Origin: Cornus controversa
Taxonomy: Eukaryota > Streptophyta > Magnoliopsida > Cornales > Cornaceae
Direction: 5' to 3'
Assembly: GCA_026545225.1 (NCBI GenBank)
Contig: CM048847.1
Location: 9,046,501-9,110,500, forward strand
DNA length: 64,000 nt
Shown here: positions 1-15,030 of the stretch, in pieces
How positions within the stretch are numbered: the stretch's first letter is position 1
Layout: every line of letters begins with the position of its first letter
Notes under the pieces: generated by a model
Seen by the model: the letters and a program-made list of their open reading frames with translations, nothing else
Told to the model about the DNA's origin: nothing
The model's database searches: none
Translations under genes and position numbers: made by a program

Positions 1-53
1 ATATATATATATATATATAGATATGTATTAAAAGTTTCTTTTTTACAACATAC

Positions 54-3064
<3,011 letters not shown>

Positions 3065-3144
3065 GTTACCAAAACAGAACACTCCTAAGCAAATAACAGA
3101 AGCAATGGAGATGGTGATGTTCTTATAGATGGACATATGAAAGC

Positions 3145-3154
3145 CCTTTTTATA
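3145..3154 (-). promoter_or_regulatory. TATA box of subtilase copy 1
   Basis: Minus-strand TATAAAAAGG lies about 80 bp upstream of the ATG at 3064, a usual plant core-promoter distance. The matching segment is missing from copy 2, where sequence corresponding to 3127-3165 is deleted. Confidence 0.65.
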
Positions 3155-3304
3155 GACGAAACACTTGAGTGGTTTCGTATCGTTAAAATGAAAAGGGTCA
3201 AAAACTGAACAATCAACCACCAAAAAGGCCGGCCTGACTCGGTCCTTACTAAATGGGTTAAATAACATTAACGTATATACCCGTCCTCATATATATATAC
3301 TATT

Positions 3305-4635
3305 GAGCCAGGATCTTTTGTTCTACTGGGTCTCTGTCCTATCCGTGCCCTATTTTTTCACCAACTTTAATCTGCATCTCACTATCCATAAAATATATAT
3401 TTATCACCATTTAATCCACTTATATATTTACCACCATTTAATCCACTTTTCACCACCCTTAAATCTTGAAATATTTATTGTTAGTTTTTGTCAATTCTGT
3501 TAATCCATACTTCACCACCCTTAAAATATACATTCATCATTCTTAAATTCACATTTCACCACCCTTAAATCTTGAAAAACTTAAAATATTTTTTTGTTAA
3601 TTTTTTTATCAACACTATTAATTCATGTTTCACTACCCTTAAATCATACATTCACCACCCTTAAATTCACATTTCACTACCCTTAAATCTTGAAAAACTT
3701 AAAATATTTTTTGTTAATTTTTTGTCAACACTGTTAGTCCACGTTTCACCACACTTAAACCTACCATCACCACCCTTAAATCCACATTTCACCAAGCCAT
3801 AAATCTTGGAAAACATAAAATATTCAACTTAATCTTTTTGTCAACATTGTTAATCCATGTTTCACCACCCTTAAACCTACAATCACCATCCTCAAATCCA
3901 CTTTTCAACACCTTTAAATTTTGATACAAATTTTTTATGACTTTTTTTAATAATATTTTTTAACTCATATTGTGGTGAAACATAAATTAAAAGTGTTGAC
4001 AAAAATATTAATTTGAAAATTTTCAAATGTTTCAATATTTAAGGATGTTTAATTCAAGGTTAAGTTTGTTGGAAAAAAAAATAACTTGAAAATTTTTAGT
4101 AAAATTATTAATTTTGTGAAAATCCATATTAAATTTGTTGAATAATTTAATCTTAACTAACTTAATATTATTTTTTATGAGTAAATGGTGGTGAAATGTG
4201 AATTTAAAGGTGGTGAATATATGTTTTATGGGTGGTGACAAAAAAATTAACAAAAAAATATTTTAAAATTTTCAAATATTTAAGGGTGGTGAAATGTGGA
4301 TTTAAGGGTGGTGAATGTATGTTTTAAGGGTGATGAAACATGGATTAACAGTGTTGATAAAAAAATTAACAAAAAAATATTTCAAGTTTTTCAAAATTTA
4401 AGGGTGGTGAAATATGGATTTAAGGGTAATGAATGTATGTTTTAAGGGTGGTGAAGAATGGATTAACAGTGTTGATAAAAAACTAACAATAAATATTTCA
4501 AGATTTAAGGGTGGTGAAAAGTGGATTAAAGGGTGGTGAATATATGTTTTATGGGTGGTGAGATATAGATTAAAGTTGGTGAGAAAGTAGGGCACGAGTA
4601 GGGCAGAGACCCACTGGGGAAGAGGATCCTGACTC
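3305..4635. mobile_element. Mutator-like foldback element with 9-bp target duplication
   Basis: The whole 1.33-kb segment is an imperfect inverted repeat. The left end (GAGCCAGGATC, then a gggtctctgtcc stretch) reappears reverse-complemented at the right end (GATCCTGACTC). The left arm carries many copies of a 'caccacccttaaat' motif and the right arm many 'atttaagggtggtg'. The nine bases TATACTATT flank both ends (3296-3304 and 4636-4644). Long TIRs and a 9-bp duplication are the signature of Mutator-like elements. It has no coding capacity. The paralogous site beside subtilase copy 2 (about 63065-63080) lacks it. Confidence 0.85.
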
Positions 4636-4639
4636 TATA

Positions 4640-6175
4640 CTATTAAAAGAATTTTTTAGTTTCAGTACACTATTTTTTATTTTTAAATTAAAAAAATAGA
4701 ATTACTCAAGCAAAATCAGTTCCTTTTTTATTAACTCTTTTTTTTTTATTTTTAATTTCTAAATTTACGTTTTATTTAAATTATTTTCCAAGCAACACTA
4801 TTTTCTTTTTTTATTTAAATTATTTCTCAAGCAAAACCCTTTCCTTTTTTATTAACCCTTCCTTTTTTATTTTTAAATTAAAAAAATAGAATTACTCAAG
4901 CAAAACCCTTTCCTTTTTTATTAACTCTTTCTTTTAATTTTTAATTTTTAAATTTACTATTTATTTAAATTATTTGCCAAGCAAAACCCTTTCCTTTTTT
5001 ATTAAAATTATTTCCCAAGCAAAACACTTTCCTTTTTTATTTCTAATTTATAAATTTAATTTTTATTTAAATTATTTATATACTATTAAAAGTACAAAGG
5101 AATTTTTTAGCTTTAGTACACTATTTTTTATTTTAAATTAAAAAAATAGAATTACTCAAGCAAAACCCTTTCCTTTTTTATCAACTTTTTCTTTTTATTT
5201 TTATTTTTAATTTCTAAATTTACTTTTTATTTAAAATATTTTTCAAGCAAAACTCTTTCTTTTATTAAAATTATTTCTCAAGCAAAACCCTTTCCTTTTT
5301 TATTAAAATTATTTCTCAAGCAAAACCCTTTCCTTTTTACTAACCCTTTTTTTTATTTTTAAATTAAAAAAATAGAATTACTCGAACAAAACCCTTTCCT
5401 TTTTTATTAACTCTTTCTTTTTATTTTTAATTTTTAAATTTACTTTTTATTTAAATTATTTCCCAATCAAAACCCTTTCCTTTTTTACTAACCCTTTTTT
5501 ATTTCGAATTTCTAAATTTACTTTTTATTTAAATTATTTATATACTATTAAAACTACAAAGGAGTGTTTTAGCTTCAGTACACTATTTTTTATTTTTAAA
5601 TTAAAAAAATAGAATTACTCAAGCAAAACTCTTTCATTTTTTATTAATTATTTTTTATTATTTTTAATTGCTAAATTTAATTTTTATTAAAATTATTTCT
5701 CAAGCAAAACTCTTTCATTTTTTATTAAAATTATTTCTCAAGCAAAACCTTTTCCTTTTTTATTAAAATTATTTCTCAACCAAGACCCTTTCCTTTTTTG
5801 TTAAAATTATTTCTCAAGCAAAACCCTTTCCTTTTTTATTAAAATTATTTCTCAAGCAAAACCCTTTCCTTTTTTACTAACCCTTTCTTTTTATTTTTAA
5901 ATTAAAAAAATAGAATTACTCAACCAAAACCCTTTCCTTTCTTATTAACTCTTTCTTTTTATTTTAAATTTTTAAATTTACTTTTTATTTAAATTATTTC
6001 CCAAGCAAAACCCTTTCCTTTTTTATTAAAATTATTTCCCATGTAAAACCCTTTTCTTTTTTATTAAACCTTTCTTTTTATTTCTAATTTTTAAATTTAC
6101 TTTTAATTTAAATTATTTTCCAACCAAAACTTTTCCTTTTTTTAACCCTTTATTTTTATTTCTAATTTCTAAATT
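4640..6175. repeat. AT-rich tandem repeat block (about 38-45-bp units), left copy
   Basis: Dozens of degenerate units of the form 'aattatttctcaagcaaaac' plus 'cctttccttttttatta' are tiled head to tail, interrupted by a larger unit starting 'actattaaaag...ttttagtttcagtacac' (4639, 5085, 5548). The same block follows subtilase copy 2 at 63070-63760, so it belongs to the duplicated segment. The larger unit's start resembles the 5' end of some plant Helitrons, but I cannot confirm that. Nothing coding. Confidence 0.85.
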
Positions 6176-6437
6176 TAAAGAAGCAAAACTCTTTCATGCG
6201 AGAAAAAGTGTACAATGAGGCCCTAATGTAACATCCTTGAAATAAGAATTTTCTTTTGCCTTTATTTTCTAGGACTCAAAGGTAATTCTAAGAGTTTGTG
6301 GGGATAGAAGTGTAATTATGGATATGTGTGTGTGTATATGTATATATTCTATAGCTACATATATTGATTGACTATATGTAGTAGTCTTGTGAGTGAAGTT
6401 TGAGATGGAATGGTAATGGCAGACAAAGTTTTGCATG

Positions 6438-6660
6438 CACTACAAGAAATTTAGTTTTTAACGACAGCCTTTTTACGGCGGGCCTGCATAGCCCGTGGTA
6501 GAAAGTTACTTTCTACGGCGGGCCCGAGTAGCTCGTGGTAGAAAGTAATTTTCTACGGCGGGCCCATATAGCCCGTCGTAGAAAATACTTTCTACCACGG
6601 TCCTATGTAGCCCGCCGTTGAAAGTTTTATAACTATAACGGGCCAAGCCCGTGATGGAAA
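6438..6660. repeat. 5' TIR and subterminal repeats of the outer CACTA element
   Basis: After the TIR there are five units containing ggcgggc...gcccgtggt or its inverse, at about 6475, 6515, 6556, 6594 and 6638, spaced about 40 bp and separated by 'agaaagttactttct'. In the En/Spm family such subterminal motifs are the binding sites of the TNPA-type protein. Confidence 0.8.
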
Positions 6661-8316
6661 GCCTTATTTTTTTCAGAAAATTCATTTAATTTCGCGCGGT
6701 ATTTTTTTGATGAGAATTAAACTTCGCGCGTAATCCAAACATGGTATGAGCGAGACAGACTTACTCCCTCTCTCTCTCCCCCTTCCTCCAATGGAAATGA
6801 TGGTAACCCTAGCTCGTCTGAAACGGAAGCCCTAACCCCTAAAACAATATTGATCACCTTTTGAACCCAAATGTCTAACCCTCAAATCTCAACCAAACCC
6901 TAACCTTCTTTGTCCATTCGTTCGATCGTCGTCGTTCTTTAGCTTTACTGAAGCAAGCTCACTCTATATCAACTGAATCCCCAATTTCTCTCCATCGATC
7001 GGAACAACTGAAACATCAATTTCACTACATCGAAGGAATTGAAACCCCAATTACTCTCCATATATCGAATGAACTGAAGCCCCAATTGCTCTCCATTGAG
7101 GCAAACTCTGAGCCTCCTCAATCTCCAAGTCATCTCCTTCACTGGTATTATTCCTCTCTCTTTGTGCACTTTTGTGCAATTCATTTTATAGGAATTTCTG
7201 ATCAAGTGGAATGCGTAAATATATTTTTTACTTTCTCTATGGACCTTAAATGTAACATCAACTGAAAATTAATTGTAAAGAGACCAGACCTCAAGAGTAT
7301 GCATGATTGATAATTAGAGGATTGCGATTTCTGGTTTTTTCAAGTGTGTTGTATAATGTTTAAAATTAATTTGCAAAGAGACCAGACCTCAAGAGTATGC
7401 ATCATTGACAAATAGAGGATTGAGATTTATGGTTTTGTAAGCAAGCTGAAATTTTATAATATCAACAAACCTTAACAAGAGGCAAACCCCATAACTGGGC
7501 TTCTTCTTCTTTTTTCTTTTAATCTTTTTCTTAACTGCTTCAGGTTTCTTTCACACCACAAGAGTTGATGTAGAGAAGGCTCTTGTTCTTGGTGTGGCTC
7601 ATAATCCCTAAACATTCCTAAAGTAAGAAAAACATGGAATTATAACAATGATGGAAATGACATAAATAATATTAATATATCAAAAAATATGAACAGAGCC
7701 TTGTTATGGTTAATTTTACCTTAGATCAGCCAACAAAATCTGTAATTCTAGAGTGCCCTTCTTGATTTGTAGCTCCAGATTCTTGAATAAGACATAATAA
7801 GAGGCTCTAAATTGTCAAACCTTTTCATAATATATAGAGGCTAATGTGTTTATGTGAAAAAAAAAACATCTGTGAAGATTTACTCACTTCAATTCTAAAG
7901 GTAATAGATCCAACACCCAGTTGAAACAGATCAAGAAGAACAATGCATAATAAGAAATAGGATTTAATTAGAAACTAAATTATATCATATACCCAACATC
8001 ACAACTATTAAAACTCAGTAGACAACATATTTAAGCACTATTAATAAATTTTTATAAAATAAAAGGTTGAGTATTCCGTGATGTATTATGTAATCTTTGA
8101 TGTAATCTCATTTGGTATAATCTGACGATTTAGTATTCGAGTTTGCTTTTAATATCTGATTTGAAAATTGGGTAGTTGCAGGCCTGATTGGCTACTGTTG
8201 TTGTGTAGTGATATCACATATATGGTGCACACATTAGAATCACTGATTTATACATCAGCGAATAGCTAGCTAGCTAGATATTATTGGATATTTTTAATTG
8301 GCCTTATGTTTGTGGT
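6661..8316. other. Noncoding part of outer CACTA, with a leader-like stretch
   Basis: A pyrimidine-rich segment with 'ctctctctctcccccttcc' and 'aaaccctaacc' motifs (about 6760-6960) resembles a plant 5' UTR leader. A short direct duplication lies at about 7275-7330 and 7370-7420 ('gagaccagacctcaagagta'). No convincing gene. Confidence 0.5.
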
Positions 8317-8409
8317 GATGACATGAACCCCAAGATTTCTGATTTTGGCATGGCAAGGATTGTTATGGGGAATTAAACTCTAGAAAACACCAATAGAGTT
8401 GTCGGAACT
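8317..8409 (+). pseudogene. Captured receptor-like kinase exon fragment
   Basis: One frame reads MNPKISDFGMARI, followed after a stop by NTNRVVGT. This is the activation-segment region (subdomain VII DFG and following) of plant S-locus/DUF26-type receptor-like kinases. An in-frame TAA at 8374-8376 breaks it, and no other kinase subdomain is nearby. It lies inside the CACTA element with no flanking gene, so it is best read as a captured and decayed exon fragment. It has no expected function. Confidence 0.75.
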
Positions 8410-11400
8410 TAGTAATAGTTTTAGTACTGAAATGCATGTTCAAATCTCTTTAATTTCTCTCCAAAAACAAAGCAGGATAATAAAGTGATCATGAAGCTTC
8501 TTAAGATTTGCATTGATCACATTTGATTAATTGTTCTTTTTAGATAATAAATCTTCAACTTCAAGTGCTCTCAATGTATATATATTTCTCTTCCATGGAG
8601 GAGTTAATTGCTAGTGTCAGTCTTTGTGTATGTGCATTTGGGGCAGAAAATTAGGAAAAGGAACATAAATTAAATGCCCCCAGATCTGCTAGGTGTTTAT
8701 AATTTATTTTTTTCGTTTAGTTTAAATCAATGGTTACACAACAAACTAATCATCTTTGTAGTTAAGAGTCATTAATTTATGTGTGTGTGAATTTTTTATA
8801 CCACTACAATTGTTTAGTGCATTTATAAAAATTGGGACATTTGAAAAGATGAGTTCACTTAGATTCAGTAGCTTTACTACCTACTATTGGTCATTATTGT
8901 TAATTTTTAATTAAACTTCTATGCTATGTTTTAGTTCTTCAAGTTCTGAATCCATCAACATCTGATTGCTTACTGGGAATTTACCAACAAAAATTTGTCT
9001 GTTCAAGAAGTGTGGTACATATCTGATATATAGTTAACTTTAGTACTACTTGACAGAGCCTTTCTCCCTGCTATCTAGAGCTGGCTACATAAATCTGTCA
9101 AGTGAGCATTCCACCCTCACCTCCTTGAGGACTTGCATTCTTTGGAACCATGAAGGAGGAAACCCTTGTTTCTTTTTATTTTTCCTCAAATCATGTCACT
9201 CGACCTAAAAATGAGAATATTTTATCGGACAAATCATCTCTGTAGGTCACACTTAATTCACATTACAAGTTGCCTTGCTCCTGTATTGTCAAAACCAAAA
9301 ATCCACAATGTGGCATGGAAATCATTCTGATTTCACAAGTAAATAGATCTCGGATAAGGTCAGTAGCCTGTGCACCACAATTTTTTTTTTGGGTAGTGAG
9401 GGAAATGGGTTGATGATTTGGCAAAGGTATCATATATTCATCGATGCAAGTTGTTTCCTGAATTTATTGTTGGTCCTTCCAATTCTTTTTCTTGAATGTG
9501 TAATTATACATTTGTCAATGTTTGCAGGGGTGATGTTTAGTTTACCTTACTAAAAATAACTTCACTCTTTTTAATGCAAATATGCATAAATAAACACATA
9601 CATGCACTTTTTTCCCCTTTTTCCTGGTAATCACACAAACATAAATGACACACTGAAAAGATACAGAGAAAATCATTTAAGAATCTTACCAACTATTTGA
9701 TAGTAAATCTGACTAACTACTTAATAGTAAATCTGACTAATTGAAGTTTGCTGATAAATGTGGGATTTACTGCAATTAATAGTAGTGTTATTTGGTTCCA
9801 TCTCTTTTCAGCACATGGAAGGTTAAATAAAGACAGGAATGTGTTTTAAACTTATGATGCATTCGTCTCTTTGTATATGTATGCCATGGAATTCTTGTAT
9901 TCATTATGATGTAAAAGAGAAACATAAATACAGGAACTTGTTAAACTTTGTTTAATTCACAAACAATCTCTTTAAGTTGTATCTATCATCTTTGACAATC
10001 ATTGTTCACTATACAAATCTTGTATCTGTGCTCAAGATTGCCTACCTACAGCTTTTTTTCTATTTTTAGTTCTTAGACCTACTAATTGAAAGTACATCTG
10101 TGGTAATATAAAGCACAGGTTGTGGTTACTCTACTTCTTAAATTTGCTTCGACCTCTCTAGGGATGAACAGGTTTAATTTTTCTGTAGTATAATTGGTTT
10201 GTTCATCTAATTTTTCTTTACTATTAATATAGTGGGTACGTAGAACAGCTACTGAAAGGTTGTGATAGGATGGAAAATCAAGGATGGTGAGTAGATGAAC
10301 ATAACATATTCATGGTTATCTAGATATAGAGTTTTTAAGAATTTTCCCAGAATTCCTATATAAAATTAGTAACCCTTATCAGGAAGAGGTTAGTTTAGAA
10401 AATTCTAAATATTTCAATTTAGAATTGTTGCAATTCTGCAACTACTAGAGTCATAGCCTTTGGTGATGGAGATGCTGCAGAGAGACTGAACAATTGCTCC
10501 GGATTTAGTTCATTCTTCAATGGGAATGTAACATATTACCAAACTCTGTGTGAATCAATGGAGTGGAATTTCCCTATACATCTTCCAGAAGCAAGAACAA
10601 CCATGGAGAGTCTCTTTGTGGCACCATGTGTCTCTTCTCTTTCTTGGTTCAGAAGTGGGAGGAGATGAGGGAGTGTTCTGATCTTCAGGCAGGAGTGGGG
10701 TTGGAGGGTCATAGACTAAGCATGGCAAACTTAATAGAAGCCAAAGAGATGGTGAAAGGAGAGAGTTCTTACAAGGTCAAGATTAAATGATATAAATAGA
10801 ATGAAATGGTTCTAGAATGTAGAGGAACTCCATTAGTGAGAGTTTTCACTTGGATTTAGGAAAACAGAGAAGCCAACAATTGATCGCAAATCATATAACA
10901 CAATTTTTTTTCCGGTATATGTAATTAATATGCACGTTGTATAGATTGATTAATGTGAATAATGTATGTAAACATTTTAGGAAGTTAATCTTTTGAGTAG
11001 CAAAAAATTTTCAATTTAATAACTGGACATAACATCATACTTGAGTTTGAATAAGTATTAGAAAAAGTTATGTTGATTATTGAGGGTCACCTTTAACTAT
11101 CAAAGGATGCAATGAATCAATAGAGACAAAGGCAGGAATTAAGCCCACAACCATGAAATCATACGGTGACACTTGCCAAAAAAAAATTTTAAGACAAAAA
11201 ATTTGCCTTTTCACGTAAGCAGGAAAGTCGCTATAACTCTGACTTTTATTTAACCATAAGATGCCATGAATCAATGATGATCTTTCGTTGATCTAGTAAA
11301 TGTGTATTTACCATTAGTATGACAAAATCTCTCAGTGGGTGAACTTAGGGGATCAATGAGATATGGATTCTGGTTGTGGACTAATGTATAAATGCATATT

Positions 11401-13051
11401 ACAAGGCTTGAGCTTTGGTGTTCAAATTAGCAATTATTTTTCAGAATTGCTCAGATAGATCAGATTTGAACACGATAATGGCATAGACTTTGGGTCCTCA
11501 TTCTGTTTTGTCTTCTAATAGTTCACTTAATTTAGACTTGTTATGCGGCTTAATGAATTTGCAGTATAAATATACTATAAAACCCTTTTGGATCTGACAG
11601 AAACCATGCATATAATCTGTCATCGGATAGCCTTTTTATTTTATTTATTATTTTTAATTTTGTTGTTATTTGATAATAGGATATATGGCCTCATTTCCTG
11701 CTCAATGACTTGTATATGCTAGTAACCATTCATTGCTACGGAAGAACTTTGGTTCAAATAGATGATAAATAATTGATTTTTTTTCTAACTTATTATTTTT
11801 GTAACAACTCTGGCTTTGAGCTACTTGCTAATTTTATTCTTCTCTCCAGGGGCGTCATTTTATGCTATATTCTGATAAAATTCACAAACTTGGATTGGGC
11901 TTAATGGAAAATTTCTTATTTGATTAAATTAAATGATTTTGTTTCAATGTCAGGTTATCATCCTTAATAAACTAGAGGCCTTTCTTCTTTTCTTTTTATT
12001 TTTTTACTTTTTTTGTTTTTGAAAAGATATCCAATTATGTTTATTAGTTTCCAAAGTTGTTGATATGGACGAGTTAAAAATTTATGTGATTATATATACT
12101 TCTAGTTTTGAGGTTGAGAAGAAAATTACTACTTGAAGGAGGCAAACATAGAATGTTACTTGTGTTATATATACTTCTAGTTTTGAGGTTGAGAAGAAAA
12201 TTACTACTTGAAGGAGGTGAACATAGATAAGAGTTGGTCATGCAAGCTACTTAAAGGAGACTGTGTTATCTACTTTTTTTATATATATATTGAGTGGCAT
12301 GCATTAATTTATTGGGTCTGTTTAGTTTTTGGAAAATGAAAGACCTTTATGCTATAATTTCTTAACCAAGTATACTTGGTTTACAAATAATAAAGGGTGC
12401 TTCAAATTAATTTATTGGATCTCTTATCCCTACAACTACTCTTACACTTATCAGCAAAATATACACTTTGGACTTGCTGCAAGGACCTTATTACATGGAA
12501 TATCTTCAATTAAAGAAGACAAAACCTTGGGGCTCTAATTTTGAAAGGTTTCTAAAAGATTTTCTATTGGGGATCAACAATCTATTTAGGCAGTTGGCTA
12601 GTCAATATATATAAATATATATTCTTGGGAGAGCTATATAGACTTTGTGATGAGGGAAGAATGGAGGGTTGACTTGGACTGACAGTTTTGGTTGTTTAGG
12701 TAGCTAGGTCACACAGTAACAAAACAAAACAAGTTAGAGCATGAACAACCATACTGAGGATAATATTTTGTTGTGAATGCTAGTTTTATTTAGTTGTTTG
12801 CTAGTTTTATAATAGGTCAAATCATTACTAAAATTTGAAGAGCACATAGTTGCAAGTAGGTGAAGGGAATTGTGCTGTTATGTATTGTTAATTAATGACA
12901 CTGATTTAGGTTATTCTTCTCTTGTAATGGCTGCAGATTACTAAAGGGAAAGTAGTTAGAAAAAAAAAAAGGAAATATAAAGAACAGCAAATTTGAAGAC
13001 ACTTTAAAGTAAAATTTGGACTCAAACCCATGCATTAATCCAAAGCCTTAT
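8410..13051. other. Unassigned noncoding sequence of the outer CACTA
   Basis: AT-rich sequence without a convincing coding region. A 62-bp segment is duplicated with a 75-bp period (12091-12152 and 12166-12228, over 95% alike by eye). A short open frame at about 10440-10560 has no family that I recognise. Confidence 0.5.
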
Positions 13052-13621
13052 TGTAATACCCCGCTCCAACACATGGTATGATATTGTCCACTTTGGGCTT
13101 GAACCAGCACAGTTTTGCTCTTGGGTTTTACCCCAAAAGGCCTCATACCATTTGAAGAGAACATACTACATATAAGCACATTCCCTTTTCCACACCCAAG
13201 CGATGTGGGATTGAGCACCTTGTACCCTGTTAGTGTGGTAGCTCAACCCAGTGTCTGTCTTCGCACCCGCCCACTCACACCCGTCCACAAGGGTTACTAC
13301 AATCCACACCCCTACGAGGCCCGACGTCCTCGTCGGCACACTTCCGGCTAGGTTCAGGCTCTGATACCAATTGTAATACTCCGCTCCAACACATGGTATG
13401 ATATTATCCGCTTTGGGCCTGAGCCAGTACGGTTTTGCTCTTGGGTTTTACCCTAAAAGGCCTCATACCATTTGAAGAGAACATACTACATATAAGCACA
13501 TCCCCTTTTCCACACCCAAGCGATGTGGGATTGAGCACCTTGTACCCTGTCAGTGTGGTAGCTCAGCCCAGTGTCTGTCTTCGCACCCGCCCACTCACAC
13601 CAGTCCATAAGGGTTACTACA
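13052..13621 (-). mobile_element. TRIM (miniature LTR retrotransposon), complete copy A
   Basis: Two 250-bp direct repeats (13052-13301 and 13372-13621) enclose only 70 bp. On the minus strand each LTR starts TGTAGTAACCC and ends GGTATTACA. The internal part begins with TGGTATCAGAGC, complementary to the initiator-Met tRNA 3' end (primer binding site), and ends with a G-rich tract (GTAGGGGTGTGGAT) serving as polypurine tract. Flanks CTTAT and CTTCT are a near-match 5-bp target duplication. No coding capacity, as expected for TRIM/SMART elements, which need proteins from other retrotransposons. Confidence 0.9.
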
Positions 13622-13741
13622 CTTCTTGTCATGTTACACAAGAAGAGAGATGCAAGCCACTAATATATACTTCATATTAACCTCAAGTTTCTCCTTTTCA
13701 TTTTATTTTCAAAATATACTCTCTCAAATCAGATACCATCT

Positions 13742-14791
13742 TCAAATGGAGATGCTATTAGGAACTCCCCTCCCTGTCATTCCAGATTCCGAGAATGGCT
13801 TCAGTAGCTCATATGGCACCACCCCAACTTCATTTCTATTCTTCAAATTCTTGTCTATGTTCCTTGAATCTATAATCCCTTCAAGTTTCTTCAACTACCC
13901 AGATTCCGAGAATGGATTTAGTAGGGTGCATTGCTCTAAGTTGGCAATTAGTTGCAATTACACAATGTTCCACACAACTGTTAGTCCTTAGCCTGCGCAA
14001 GTGCACAAAGTAAGTCATATATTAGTGTAGTTTATAAATAAATTTGAAGGATTAATGTGATTCAACAATAAATTTTTTATCTAGCTCTGATCATGACATT
14101 CATAAAGTCGAAAGTTCATATTACACTAGATATATGTATGCAAGATCATATATTATCCACAATAAGCTGACTTTCAATGTCATGTTAATCTGAATGTTGA
14201 TAATTTTTAATTTAATATGATTAAGTTTAGTACCCCCAATGTTGTATGAACCATAAACAATAGTGCCTACCAGTGACTGATTAACTGGTGAACACTAGAG
14301 TCGTGAGCAAGGACATGAGCCTTGGCTAGTCTCTAAAGCCAGCAGCCCGTGGCTGTCCAATCAGGTGTGAACACCTGCTTCCATTGAGGCTTCCCATCCG
14401 CTGGTGGCCGAGTCAGCTCAATGGCTAGTGGCCTTAATGTGCCATCGGGGGTGAGGAAGAACAATATTCTTGATCCATAAAGTGTTGTGATCATGTCAAG
14501 CTCTCTAACTTTGTTCACATATGGTAACAGCAGATCATGTTAGTCTAACATGAAGAGCCTCTTTTTTCCAAGGCTTGCATTGCATTGCATTGCATGTAAC
14601 TAACAATATTTGATAACTTGAAATTTAGTAAGGATTATGAATAGCTAATGATTTAATTACCTCCTCAAGGGTCATGAAGCCTCTGATCTCTCGCTCCACC
14701 AGCTCTTTGGTGATTGTTGATTCAGGTGGGCCGTAGACCTTAGGATCAAGTTTGCTCTTCAATGGCCATTCCTGCTCAATTTTTTGTGTTC
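13742..14791 (-). pseudogene. Captured lipoxygenase gene fragments
   Basis: Three pieces of a plant 9-LOX-like gene lie in order on the minus strand. The first (about 14791-14661) encodes WPLKSKLDP...YGPPES...LVEREIRG and ends at an intact GT donor. The second (about 14575-14270) encodes [34 protein letters not shown] and AKAHVLAHDS...HQLISHW. The third (13888-13742) is the C terminus with [12 protein letters not shown], then [10 protein letters not shown] and a stop. The catalytic iron-ligand region between the second and third pieces is missing. At least two in-frame stops occur (a TAA before HDLLLP and a TAG after ATGCWL). Non-functional. Position just left of the inner CACTA suggests capture by the outer CACTA, though a relic gene cannot be excluded. 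Confidence 0.88.
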
Positions 14792-15030
14792 TGAGTGCAT
14801 TTATTGTTTGTTTCTCAATATTTACAATAATGACAAACAAGCCCATTAACTAAGAGTATAACATTAAAAATTGTATACATTTATGTTGGGGTACACACTA
14901 CAAGAGATTTAGCTTTTAACAACATGCTTTTTACAACGGGCCCGCATAGCCCGTGGTAGAAAGTGACTTTCTATGGCGGGGCCGCGTAGCCTGTGGTGAA
15001 AAAATATTTTATACAGCTGGCCCAGATATT

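Noticed and set aside
1..53. Extra exon of copy 1 at the left edge
   Set aside because: Only intron sequence and a TA repeat remain before the window edge; exon 9 lies outside.
13115..13680. Open frames of about 80 residues (MLLGF.PKGLIPFEENILHIS type) repeated at 13, 31 and 43 kb
   Set aside because: They lie within TRIM LTRs, follow repeat borders and show no conserved protein family; chance frames in a noncoding element.
14333..14846. Functional lipoxygenase gene
   Set aside because: Premature stops and absence of the catalytic middle region show it is a fragment.
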